This document shows positions 1-45,952 of a stretch of 64,000 bases of DNA, in pieces; position 1 is the stretch's first letter, and every line of letters starts with the position of its first letter. A program made the position numbers and the translations under genes. The stretch is taken from positions 28,319,121 through 28,383,120 of the forward strand of contig CM041085.1 of assembly GCA_023079485.1 (NCBI GenBank), in the 5' to 3' direction. The notes beneath the pieces were generated by a model that was given only the letters and a program-made list of their open reading frames with translations, was not told the DNA's origin and searched no databases. Source of the DNA: Archilochus colubris. Taxonomy: Eukaryota > Chordata > Aves > Apodiformes > Trochilidae.

Positions 1-370
1 GTTAGAGAACTACCTAGATAACTAAAAGACAATGCAATGCATTTGATCTGCCTGTCAATCCTCAAAGGGCTTATTTCCATGATCACAAATAATTAAGATC
101 CAGGATGAGAAAAAAATACTGAAATAAAATAATAATAATAAAATCAGCACACTTAAAAGAAAGAAGGAGTTAAAACATAACCCTGAAAAATTCCTCACTC
201 ATATGACTCTGAAATGTAGTCTAGCACAACATTAAAGTACTTAAATAGTGCACAGTTTTATTATGACAGTTCTGTTTCTAATGAAATGTTCAATTTTGGT
301 ATCAGTTTCTTCTGATCCAAATACATACAATAGCCCTGAGGCTAGAATTTAAGTTGGGAAAAAAAGAAGG

Positions 371-500
371 GTGTCGATGATTAAAAACAACAACAACAAA
401 AACAGATCACAAAAAAAAAAAAAAAAAAAAACCAAACCCAAAAACCAAACAAAATCCCCACACCCAAAAACCCCAACCCCAAAACAAACCACACCACCCG
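371..500. repeat. A/C-rich low-complexity tract with poly-A run
   Basis: The plus strand carries CAA repeats, an A run of about 20 at 411-431, and then A/C-only sequence to about 500. On the gene's sense strand this is G/T-rich followed by poly-T. It occupies the first part of intron 7 and may be a degraded retroposon tail, but no body is recognisable. Confidence 0.75.
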
Positions 501-508
501 CCCTCCCC
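456..508 (-). other. G-quadruplex-capable G-rich tract in intron 7
   Basis: On the minus strand (the SNX9 sense strand), plus-strand C runs at 471-474, 477-480, 463-465 and 456-459 become four G runs separated by 2, 5 and 3 bases, meeting the usual G3+N1-7 rule. A second cluster at 497-508 gives three G runs with single-base loops. The nearest run starts 28 bases after the exon 7 donor, so the tract could form in the nascent transcript beside a splice site. Confidence 0.7.
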
Positions 509-530
509 ACAAATGCCACACACATCCTCA

Positions 531-34337
<33,807 letters not shown>

Positions 34338-34615
34338 AGCGCTGCCGGTACGGGCTGGGCCGCCGTTCTCCCCTCTCCGCCGCGGCTGCTCGGTCGGTGT
34401 GTCCGGCCCGCCCGCCGCCGCCGCTGGGCCGCGCAGGCGGCTCCTCCTCAGCCTCCGCCAGTCGCTGCCGCTGCCCCCGCCGCCGCCTGGGGGCCGTTGT
34501 GCGGCTCAGCAGCAAACCCCGGCGCTGGGCAGGCAGGGGCTGATGTAGCCCCACGGCGCTGCCCCCCTGCCCACACCCCCTGCACGCCCCCGCCCCGGCC
34601 GCCGCTTCCCTTACT

Positions 34616-34647
34616 ACGGCACGGCACGGCACAGCACGGCACGGCAC
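34616..34647. repeat. (ACGGC)n pentanucleotide repeat in promoter/5' leader
   Basis: Six consecutive 5-bp units of ACGGC, the fourth changed to ACAGC, followed by a partial unit. The tract lies about 280 bases upstream of the SNX9 start codon, either in the 5' UTR or in the core promoter. It is rich in CpG and, as a short tandem repeat, likely to vary in length. Confidence 0.85.
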
Positions 34648-34803
34648 CACAATACGCTCGGGGGGAGTAGGGGGTGGCGGGGCTGTTTGTCCCCGTCAGG
34701 CCCGGAGGGAGGGACCCCGCAGCACGGCAGGAAGCCCCGGGAGAGCCGCCCCGGTCGGTTCACGGAGGGCGGGCGGGGTCAAAAACGCCCCTGCGGCCGC
34801 CGG

Positions 34804-34808
34804 ATTGG
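34804..34808 (-). promoter_or_regulatory. CCAAT box (candidate NF-Y site)
   Basis: The plus strand ATTGG reads CCAAT on the minus strand, within CCCCAATCC. It lies about 470 bases upstream of the SNX9 start codon and 25 bases from a GC-box cluster at 34768-34779, a spacing and pairing common in TATA-less promoters. It is inferred from motif and position only. Confidence 0.45.
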
Positions 34809-37393
34809 GGTGACCGGTCCCCCCTTCACGGGGACTTGCCCTGCAGTTCCCAGGTGCGGAGCGGAGCCGCACACGGCACGGAGGAGTGCCTGTCCCCCTG
34901 CCCGCCAAGGGGAGAGGGCCCGCAGGAAGATACTGTCTGCCCCTCGACTGCTTTGAACAGAAATTTCGAGGGAAATGCATAGCGAGGAAAGCAATTTTCC
35001 CTCGGCCAGGCTCCCGAGGTGTGCGTCGTCCCTGACCTCCTGTGTCAGTCGGATCTTGGGGTACAGCAGTTCTTAACAGCAGAAAGTCACAGCAAAGGAG
35101 GTGATCGGGGTGGGTAGCGTTCTCGTCTGGTGCTCTACGACCGTCTCATAAAAAAAACTAACTCTGACTCGACTTGATTTCCAGCCTGCAGGAGAGACGT
35201 GATGGGTAGCGATGGGAAAATCCAGTGGCAGTGATCATGCGAGGCACTGCACCCTCCCTAAAGTGCGACTTTTCACCTGTGCATGCAAAGTGGTTGGCCT
35301 AGAGCCCAGAGATATTCCCTTTAGGTAAAAGGAAACATGTGGTGTAATTGTCAGGGCTGCTGAGGAGAGGTCTAAGATGCAGGTATGCTGTTGGGAAGCT
35401 CCATAAGTATTTACTTCTGACTTTCCTTCTCCATAGAAATTACAAGCCTTGCTTCTGCTATTGGTATAGTTTCTCAATGACATAGCTTTATTAGAATAAA
35501 TTTAAAAAGAGTCCAAAGGTTTTGGTAAGTTCGAGAAAAAAAAATCCTTTTTGGTAGGACAAGTGAAAGTTTCTATTGAGAGTGAGGATGAGGAATGAAA
35601 ATGAAACTGGCTTTACAATCACCCCTACTTTTCAAATGGCTGATACGATAAACATGAGGTTCTCAAACTCCATTACTGCAGGTTTTAATTTTTACAGAAT
35701 CCAATTACATACAGCTATTTCAACGTTTTATTCTTTAAAACAGCAATATCTAAAGTGAAAACAGTGTCTGGCCAACAAATTACGCTTTATGATACAACCT
35801 TTAAGCTGAGGTATTGTATTAAGGGTCAATTTTGCCATGTGGTCCCTCCCAGACTGATATTTCATTCTCTGAGCTACCAAAACTCTCTGAAGCCACCTTT
35901 GTCACTGTCCTAAGGGACTCTGTTCTTCCACCTTTTTTGCAACATTCCATCTTTGTAACATTGTACATTTTGATCTGGTCCTCAAGTCATGTGAAACCAA
36001 GAGTCTCGGCATCATCTTGTTTATGGGTCCTCTGTCCCTTCACCAGATGCTGTATTTCACTATGTGATTTACACTGAAGTTGTGGCTTTTGCATTTGCTC
36101 GAGTTTGTGTCATTTTTTACTTGTGGTCAGAACAACTGCCAGAAAGTCTTAGTCTACAGCTGCTAACCAGTATGCTTTAACAGAGTACTGCTTGCCATCT
36201 GGGGAATGAAGTACAAAGTCATGATTTATTCAGCCCCTTTAAATGCTTGAAATCTCCAGTTCACAGTTTTCCACTGTTAGGTACTCCTAAAAATAAGTCT
36301 TGCTTAACAAGATTGAGGGATGAGGGAAACATTAACATTTCTTTCAGTGTGAGAGAATGTTCTAGGAAAATTATTTTTGATGGGAATTTTCCAATAGTTT
36401 TTTCAATTAATTGCCATAATTCTTGGATTATCAAAGGCATTCTTAGGAATCACTTCTGACTGCAAATAAACATCTCTCTTCTTAGCTACAAGCTTTACTC
36501 TTGCTTAATACAAAAGACCAACAAGTTGCTAATGAAACAATCTAAAATTTCCAAAACTTGCTAAATTACTTATTTTTATGCTACCAAGATAAGTCCTAAT
36601 TAATTAAGACTAGATGTTTGCTTAGCAGTAGACATTCAAGAAATCTCTGTGGCTTTTGGAGGGTTGTTTACATACATAAGCATTTGGTGGGTTGGAAGTA
36701 GAGTACTCTGCATAGAGCTTATCAGCTTTCAAACACAGTTGACTCATTATTTACTTTGTACTAAAGCCCCAGTGGGGAGATATCTCAAAAATCTCCCCTG
36801 CAGAAAAAGACAGTAACAGAAGAAAATCCCTTACCCATCATGGAAGAGACTTTTTTTTTTTTTTCTGTATGTTCTCTCTACAGAATTCAACTAAGTATGT
36901 ATTTTTGCAGTTAACTTGTCTAAAGCAGTTCCCAGGAACAATTTCTGCAGCAGAGTTCAGTGAGAAGTGATCCATGGCAGAGCCTCATCAAATGAAAAGC
37001 TCCTGCCAACAGTGATATGCAGATTTTTAAATTAAAGAAAGGCTCTGAGAAAGGACATGGAGAACATTTGCTGACTACTGTTGTCTGGTGGGCAGGCCCT
37101 GCCTGTGGCTTCAAGATCATGGAAAGTCAGTGACCTTGCATGTTCTGACTTACGCAAATTTGGTGGGGAATGATAAAAAAAAAATAAGGTTATTCAGATA
37201 ACCTTCAAGCTGAAAACTGTCTAGAGAAAGAACTAGGGTTTGTGTTTCTAAGCTACTGCTCTCAGGAGCTCTTTGGGGTGGTGCACTTTGGATTTCTCCC
37301 TGCTAGCAGGCTGTGCCCGTAGCATTACCTTGACTCCAAGAAGGACAGGTGGCCCTGAGGCATTTACCATAGCTGTGGAGGGGTTTGAGGAAC

Positions 37394-37426
37394 AATTATT
37401 ATTTTAATTATTATTTTAATTATTAT
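37394..37426. repeat. 12-bp tandem repeat, 2.75 copies
   Basis: The unit AATTATTATTTT is repeated perfectly with a partial third copy. It lies in non-coding DNA. Confidence 0.9.
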
Positions 37427-40400
37427 CTGAAATGGCAACAACTTCGCAAATGGAGCAGCCTGTCAAATACATGTATTTCAAAGGTGTTTTCAGGAGGCAT
37501 ACTGAGAATACATTGCCTTAGTCTTTGTTTTCAAATATGTTCTATTAAGTAAGAAGTGATTATTTTTTCCTTGGATGAGAGGCTATCAATATGGTGGATA
37601 CAATTACATCAGTTCCACACTATGTGCTTTTAGCTTAGAGGATTTCTAACTACAATAATCAGGACAGCCTAACAATGACTAGGGAGTAATTTTCAAAACA
37701 TTTAAAACTTTTCTTAATCCTTTTCATCATCATGGTTATCTTAATCACAGGATGCATCTCTTATTTTAAGGAGTAGGTATTTCACATTTCCAAAGCCTTA
37801 AAATGAACTGTTTGAGCAGTGACAGTTCACAAATCAAAAACAGTAGTAGTGTATTCCTCTTCAGAAGTCACATCCACACAGCTTCACCTACCTCTCCTTA
37901 GGAGGTTCTTTCAGTGCCAATGTGCTTCCTCTCAGCTGACCAGCATTTTGATTTCAGAGTTGGGTTAACTCTATCTCTTTGGTGTGCTTGAAATGTTTGC
38001 CACAGAGCGATTCAGATAAAATACTGCTGTCTCCTATCTTGTTGTTGCGCTCTTTTTGGACACTCAACTTTTTGAGAACACTTTTTCTCTTCTTGTTTTT
38101 TGAAGCTGACTCCAAAAGCCATGTTTTGGTGCATTTTTGATCACACTTGGGAGAGAGGGATGTGTGGACCTACTGCTGATCTTCAGGGATGAGTGCTACG
38201 GCTGCAGCAGTTAGGAGGCTGCTTGGTCATGGGGATCTGTTCTTTAGATAAGAGTGTGTGAAACAGCATTTTTCTCTCTTTTCTCCTTTAAGTGTAACAA
38301 ATGTTTTTACTGATCCTAGTATTCTTTTTCCGCAGAATAATCAGTGATAGATTTATGTTTCTTTTTAGAACTATAAGCTTTGAAAGAACTGATACAACAA
38401 ATCACACTTTCTTGTGAAAGGAATAAATGTATTTCCTGAAACACCTAATGCTAATATTATTCTTGGTTTTTGCAGTCCCTTCTGATCTGTACAGTGATGG
38501 GTAATATATATGCTGCAATGTGAGGTAGGATGCTTGTGCATGCCTATTTACTATGGACTTTAGTTGGTTTACACTTGGATTTTTTGTTCATACCTACACT
38601 TACTTGGGTTTCAGTGCAAGAGCTGCTGAGGTCCATAGGTTTTGAACTCAGCTTTCCTGAAAAATAGAGAACAGTTGAGTGAAAAAACTATTTTAAAAGG
38701 TAAAAATGTTCCTGGTTTGCTGTTTGTTGGCTTTAGCAAGTGACATACCATTAGCTCTATTGATTCTTAGACCTACTGACCCTTTCCATCCGCAGTGCTG
38801 ACTGCCTGTGGCTTGTTTCCATTTTATCTTGTAATGGTGGAAAAGCTCTGATAGATCATGCACCCTGGCATCTTGGGGGACTACAGTCTCAGCAAACAAA
38901 GCAATAGAAGAGGATTGTAATCTGCTATGAACTTTGATTAAATTTACATCTATTACAAGGTTCTGTCAACATTAAGGAGCTGAGGTTTGCACCCAAATTG
39001 TCTTCTGACACACAGAATGGTAGGTGTACTAAAAGTGGGTGTACTAAAGGTGTAACTAATTTTGTAGGCATGGTGGTCCAGTTATTCATCTTCACTGAGT
39101 GTCTACTTGAGGAGAAAGCTATAGAAGGCTACAGGAATAACGTGAGAGATTTGTGCCCTTTTGCTATGGTTTCCAAGCTTTTACTTGGAAGAGTAAAAGA
39201 GGGGAGTGGTGGCACTCCATGAATGTGCCAGCATAGCACCAGGCTGCATTTTCCAAGAGAATATAATAAAAATAGAAACCTCATTGACTGTAAGCTTATG
39301 GTATTTGGTGCATATTGCATTTACATCCAAATTAACAGCATGGTCAGTATCAAATCATCATAAGGCATGCTTCACTCTGTATTGTAATAGTGATTATGCA
39401 ACTCTGCATACCCTATGGGTATATGCTGTTGGTCATGAGTGCATGCTTTTTACTGCAAATAGACTGCTCTCCTTTATAAAAATTATAATTGTAATCTTAC
39501 TGACCTGACCAACATGGATCTTGAGTGTATTTTATTGCTGTTTGTTGCATGTTTGCTCTCCAGCATTCCAGCACTGACCATTCACTTGCACATTTTTCCC
39601 CGGGACACAAAAAGATGTTTTGGAGTAATATGATTCTGCATTTTCAAACTGACTGCGTCTCTCCAAGCCCAACAGATTTATTACTTTATTACACTTTTTT
39701 TGTGTTTTAATCATGGATATCTTGGGGATTTCAGGGTCTCTAGCTGACTGTTTCCATACACAAAGAATTCAGTCCCATGGCATTTATATGACGAGATCAC
39801 CAAAAGACTGAACCAGACCTTAGTGTCCTTTATGCCCTAAATCTTGTTTTGAGCTACTATTTCCTTTATAAAAAACTAACAAATTACTTCATAGAAAGAA
39901 GCTGCTGATCAGCAGCCTCTCAGCATTCATGAGCACATCTTTAATGAACTCTGGTCAAGGTGAAGAACACTGCTCCAAACAAATACCAAGCAATATTAAT
40001 TTCCAGGAACTATCATTCATCTGCATTTTTTCTTTTGTAGGGTTAAGGAGTCCTGCAGCTAGAGGAAGAGTTACGAAGCCTCCTGCCAGTGCACATATAT
40101 TTATCTCTCAGGTCAGCTCATGTTAGATCTCCAGCACATACACTGTCTTCTAGCCCAGACAAACTTAAAAGGGAATAAAGAAAAAGGAGAAAGTAAAATC
40201 TTTAATTAAATTCATTATACTATTACTAGGTATACTCCTATTATGTAATTTTTCTTGCTTTGAGGAAGGAGCTTGGAATCTTTACGTCCCTTTCTACCCT
40301 ATTTTTTGTGATTCATTCTTGCACATTGTAGCAAATGAAGACCATGTTGTCCTAGTAAAGAGATAATAATGTACAACAGAAGAAAAACCAAAGCCTGTGA

Positions 40401-43400
40401 CTAGCTGATGAGCTACAAAAGAGGCTTTGTAGGCTGCATACCTTGCATTGCTACTGTGGAAATTATGTGACTGTGGGCAGGACAGAAAATTCCAAGTATC
40501 TATGAAAATATTTGTAATCACAGCCTCTGATTAGGTTTTGAAAAAAAGTATTATTCTTTGTTTGCAGGGCACAGGACCATTCATTAGTAGGAATATTAAC
40601 TAGCTGGCAGTTCCAAGATGCCTTATAGGAGTAAGTATTCAAATATTTTTAAAAAAATCATTATTACTAGCAAACCAAATAAGTCTACTCAGGCATATAA
40701 TTTATTACCAGTGCTAAAATAAAAATTACACCTTAGGGATTTAAGTGCTTTGTGTCTTTCTGAGTATTAAGATATTCAAATTAGCTGACATTTCTTTTCT
40801 TCAAATTACAAGAAACATCCCTAGAGATAGGTCTAGTTACCCTGGAAAGGCATATGTCCAAAAATATACAACTGTTTCCTGGAAATCAACCCTTACACTG
40901 AGGTTAAAAAGAGGAAACAGAGGGGAGTAAATTCTGCAGTTCACTTTTCAAGAGTACAGATTTTCTAACTTTCTGAGAGGGACTAAAATTTGAAACTCAC
41001 TTTGACAAAGACCTCTAAATGTGTTCTGTAAATTGAGAGTTCCTCTTTAAGTTTACAGAATATTCTTGTCCAAACAGTTGGAACTGAAGGAGGACACAGC
41101 AGATGCAGTACTCAGTCATGTGCCCTGCTTGTGGTTAGGCACATGAAGCCAATTTTTTCAGATGCTAAGCTCTACTTTTTTTTTTTTCCTTAAGGGAGAA
41201 GTCTGAACACAGCTGCTCTTGACATCAAAAACAGTCACTGTATAAATAAAAAAGCAGTATGTTATTCAACAAAAATGTGATATTTAGAGTCGATTGCAGT
41301 GAGTTTACCTAAGAAATGCTGAGGACAAAAAAAGGACCTGCTGTAAAATAGTGTAACATTTTCTCATTTGGTTGACCCTCATCTCTGCTTTTTTTTCAGC
41401 ATATCACTAATTCTGTTTGTCACTGGCTATGTGTTTACCCAAAAGGTATTCTTTATCAGGAGCTTGCTGGTGTTTGCATGTCATTGCAACATCAGTCCAA
41501 GGTTTTTACAAGAATACAGTACTGACACTACAGATAGTGATGTCATGGAAGAGTTAATTTGAAAGGATACCCCTTTAAAGCTATGATAACAAATGGAGGA
41601 GGATCTTAGTTGCTTGATCTGGGAGAGGATGTAACACAGTCAGAGAGGAACTTATACAAAAAGGTTGTTCACCTGGAGCTAAGGGTGACACAGACAAATC
41701 CATTGACATGTAGCCTATTCCCAATGTGACAGACAGATGTGCTTCCTTTAAACTAAGAGGACTGCTCCATCAACTGAGCCATTGGAATAGTCGGATCTGA
41801 TCCAGCAGGATGTCTCCAGTCTGTGTAGATGCCTATTCCCTTTGCACCAGCTGACTGACTGGAAATGTCTGCAGCCAAATCTGTAGCCATTTCCCCTGCA
41901 GGCTGACTCCTTGTCCTTAGCCAAATGCCTCTGGCTGCGTTACAGCCTTGGATTTTATACTCTGGAGAAATTTTCTTTTTTTTTAGATAAAAAGTCCCCC
42001 TTACGGGTGTTTTGTATGAAGAGAGATCTTTACTTCTATTATGTTTAATTATAGGGGAGGTGAGAAAAGACACTTCAGGCTGTTTTCAACGGCATTCTTC
42101 TGAAAAAATGCCTCCTTCAGGTATCCCCATTAACCAGCAGCTTTTGCTTCAAATGTCTTTCCAAAATCACTGACCCTGATAGCTGTTACTTGTACCAGTT
42201 GGCTTCTGGGAGACGAATACTTATAGACAGTTCAGAGTAACTTAATAGCATTTATTATTTTTCCTACCTTCTTAGCAGAGTCCAGGTTTCACAATTTCAA
42301 AATAATTCGAATGAAACCATCCTGTGGAAAAGTTAAACTGCTCATTCCTGCTGCACATTTTCAGTAAGCCAGCCAAGTGAGGAAAGAGGGTGCAATCTTG
42401 TTTTAAAGCATCAGTATATTAATTGCTATGCAATGGAAGTCTCAATTGGCTCAATGAGAACCTGAATCAGCAGAGACCTGGGGCCTTGCAGAGATGCTGC
42501 CACTGCTGCTGCTGTACTTCGCTCTCTAACACTTATTCTCTGCTACTGCCAGGGTCAGGAGCATGCAGGGAAGTACCTGGCTGCATTAGGGACTGAAGGT
42601 CATTTTAAAATAAAAGTTGAAAGTGTAATATCTTGTCTGTATGTTAATGTCAGCTTTGTACTCTCGCACCATTATTTGCCCACACTTTCTCTTCAACAGA
42701 AAGTGATCTCCACTGATAAAGGATGCCACAGTGGAAGAGTACTCCTGTTTAATTCAGTTGGTGCCTTATTGGTCAAACAAGAGACCCTTTTATTTTACTG
42801 TGCAGTCCTTGTGGCAGAATAGCTCAAGGGGCTCTCTGTAACTACAGCATGAGTGCTCCAGCAGCAGTGACTAATTCTCCATTCTGACACCATAAAGTCA
42901 CAAAACCTCTGGAACTGGCACACTGCTGTTGCTTTGAATGTCAGTCCATATGGAATATACCTGTGCTAATACCAAAAAGGCAGAACCAAGTCTCTACTTC
43001 TTCTGTTACCAGAGATCCCAGAGGTTTTCCAGCCTTCTGTGACTGTCTATACTGCTTGGTTGAATACATTTAGAGAAACCACCAGATTGTTCCCTGGCTC
43101 CATTTTGCCCCACACTAGCTGCTGCCCTCCTAAACTACTCATGGGGTAGTTTGAGAATTATGTTACAAGGACTTTTGCCAGAAGACAGGTTAAGACATCC
43201 ACACTGTTGTGGAAAGAGGTCACCAGCACAGCCATGAGCAGTGCCATGGCAAACCACCTCTGTATTTGGGAACATTCCCATGCACACTTGGTTTTATAGT
43301 TTAATAGTGTGTATTAGTGTACACAACCTATAAGACCAAAGATCCTGACTGTGAAAACCCAGCAATAAACTTGGGTTTAGATGAAGGGTAGAATAAAGGT

Positions 43401-44639
43401 CTTGAACAGCTCTTGAGTACTGCAAGAGTGTAGGTGAAACTGCTCATATCTGAGACGTTTTTCTGTTCAACACATTTTGACTACTAGAAATTCCTCCAAG
43501 TAGTGCTATTTACCAAAAAGTTATCCCTTACTTCCTCCTTGACTATTTTTCTTTGGGAAACCCTATTGCTTATTCTGCAATATCTGCTTTCTTTAGCCAG
43601 AAAGGTTGCTGTTCTTTATTGCTGCCCAAAACTAACTCTTCTCAAAGGTAAACTGTCTTCACATCCTTTGAAAGCAGAACATCAGAATATATTTTACTTA
43701 ATAATGTTTAATTTAGTGACTCTGGATTTCATCAGATATCCACATATCAGTATTATGATAGTGGAAGCTTATATTTGCCACCTACATTCTCTGATGACTA
43801 CCTGGCCACCAGCTCAACACTTTTATCAGGAAAACATTCCTAGACATTTAATTCTCTTCCTATGAATTTTTTCCCCCTAGTCTTCAATTATTTCATTGAT
43901 CCTCTCTTAACTCCTCTCAGCTTTATATCCTGCTGCCTAGAACACTGTGAATGCAGCCAACAGACAGGTTACCCCCCACACACACTGAGTTATCTAAGGC
44001 TACAATAGTCACTGATTATTCACCACTTATTCCTTATGCAGCCTGGTATCTTGTAAGTGCCTTAGATTCAGCTTCCATATCTCAAGTTATATGGGGCAGT
44101 TCTTGCTTGACTGAGGACCATGTCAGGAGAGAAACTTCAGTAGAAGAGCTGGAATCAGATTTCATGTAGGCCTGTAGAGAGGAAATAAATTAGATTTGTC
44201 TAGCCATTGAGACAAAACTTAAATGGCTGCTTATGCTATGGGTCTGATAGGGTAATTAAGTTGGAGATAAGTGTGTACAAACATGCAGAATACTTTTCGA
44301 CTGGGTAGAGATGCAGGATTCAGCAAATGAAAGACTTTATATTTATGAACTGATGGATAGAACCAAAAGGAGCAAAGTTTGGAAATGAACAACATGATTT
44401 AGGGTTTCTTAAGATGAAGACTGTCAGAGGACTTAGACTGGCAAAGTGAACATGCATCTTACAAAATGACTTAGGCTAGAAAACTAAAAATAAATACATA
44501 CTAGCAGGTATGATTCCATAAGAATTCAGAATTGCTGTACATTTATTTTCAAATGCATATACTTCAGTAGACAACAGTGTATTTGCCAAAGCCTATGCAA
44601 ATAGCTAGAAAATTATTTTCTAGAGTTATTCTTTGTAAT

Positions 44640-44734
44640 AAATTGCAAAGGAATAAATTCATATTAAATTAGAAAGGAATAAATTTGTATCAAATCACAA
44701 GGGAATACATTTATATTAAATTACAAAAGAATGC
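44640..44734. repeat. 26-bp degenerate tandem repeat, about 3.6 copies
   Basis: Units start at 44640, 44666 and 44692, with a partial unit at 44718. Each has the form AAATNNNAARGGAATAMATT followed by ATATT-like sequence. Three full units are exactly 26 bp, with several substitutions between copies. Confidence 0.85.
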
Positions 44735-45931
44735 TAATTGTCATCTTTTTATTACAAAGCTTGATTTGCATTAACGATAACATGAAATAACTTAGATTTT
44801 CAGTCACTGCCTTGGTGAACTGAGCTTTGAAACTTGCATAATTGAGTAGGGGAAAGTTGCCAAAGAACTTGTTTTAACTAAGATGAGTTTCATAAATTTG
44901 CAGAACCAGTTTTCAGAAGATGCTGGCTTTTTCCTTTTCTTTTTTGAGAAACTTAAAAATACCGACCAAATTCTTCTAAACAAACAATGATATCTCTGAC
45001 ATTGACACGGTATTTTTCCAGTCTCTGCTTAAAAGATTTGGAGACTTCTCAGCTTCAAATCCCTTATAAGCTAAGAAATTGTCCGTAACACTATTTCAAA
45101 ACACTTTCTAAGCTGATATCTTCAAATTCGAGTATTGCTGCTGAATTTACATTTTTGAAAGCAAATCCACTGATGGAAATGCACAGGAAAATTTAATATG
45201 CAATGACTTATGTATAGGGGACAATATTACACTAGAGCAATACAGGAAAGCTTAATATTCAGGCTACCAAAATAAACAGGGTAAAAATAATGTTTAGTAA
45301 AATGGGGAGGAAGTCATAGTTCAGAAACAATAAGGTAATAGGTACTTTGGGTAATGGAAACAGAAGTTGAAGTCTAATCAGAAAGGAAGAAAATGTTGAT
45401 TCTTTGCTATAAAACTTTCCATTTTGTCTTTGTTAAACAATGTGCTTCTACTCCTATAGCATAGCATTTCCTTTTACATATGCTTGAAATCAGGACAGGA
45501 TGAGGGATGAGTTTTCAGAAGGCAGAAAAAAAAAGCTATATAATGTGAATTTTAAACAGAGAAAAAAAGGGGGAAGCAGCTAATTATAGCCTTTTCAGTA
45601 GGAGGAAATCATTTGGAAGAGTCTTTGTCCTTTGGGAGAGCCTGGGAAGTGAGGTAGCTGTCAGGATGGCTTTACAGCCGAGTGGTCCCAGCAGACAAAG
45701 AGCATCTGTCTAGGCACAGAAAGGAGGTCACATCTAAAAGCAAGCCAGCTAGGGTAGATACAAAGACTGATCCTAATCTCTTAGAAATGATAAACCTGTT
45801 CTAAGTAGCATTTACTATTGGTTTCTTTGGGAGTGGGGGTTGTTAAGAGTGTGTTAGTCCACATCTTTTAAAAATATGACCTGTTTTCCTCATCTGGGCA
45901 GAGACAAAATGGATTTTTTTTCTTTCAGAGG

Positions 45932-45952
45932 GAAACAAACAAACAAACAAAA
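45932..45952. repeat. (AAAC)n short microsatellite
   Basis: About five AAAC units in non-coding sequence. Confidence 0.85.

Noticed and set aside
41753..42073. Minus-strand open frame of 106 codons with a less random look
   Set aside because: No domain or repeat family recognised; it could be an old transposon piece but there is not enough to call.
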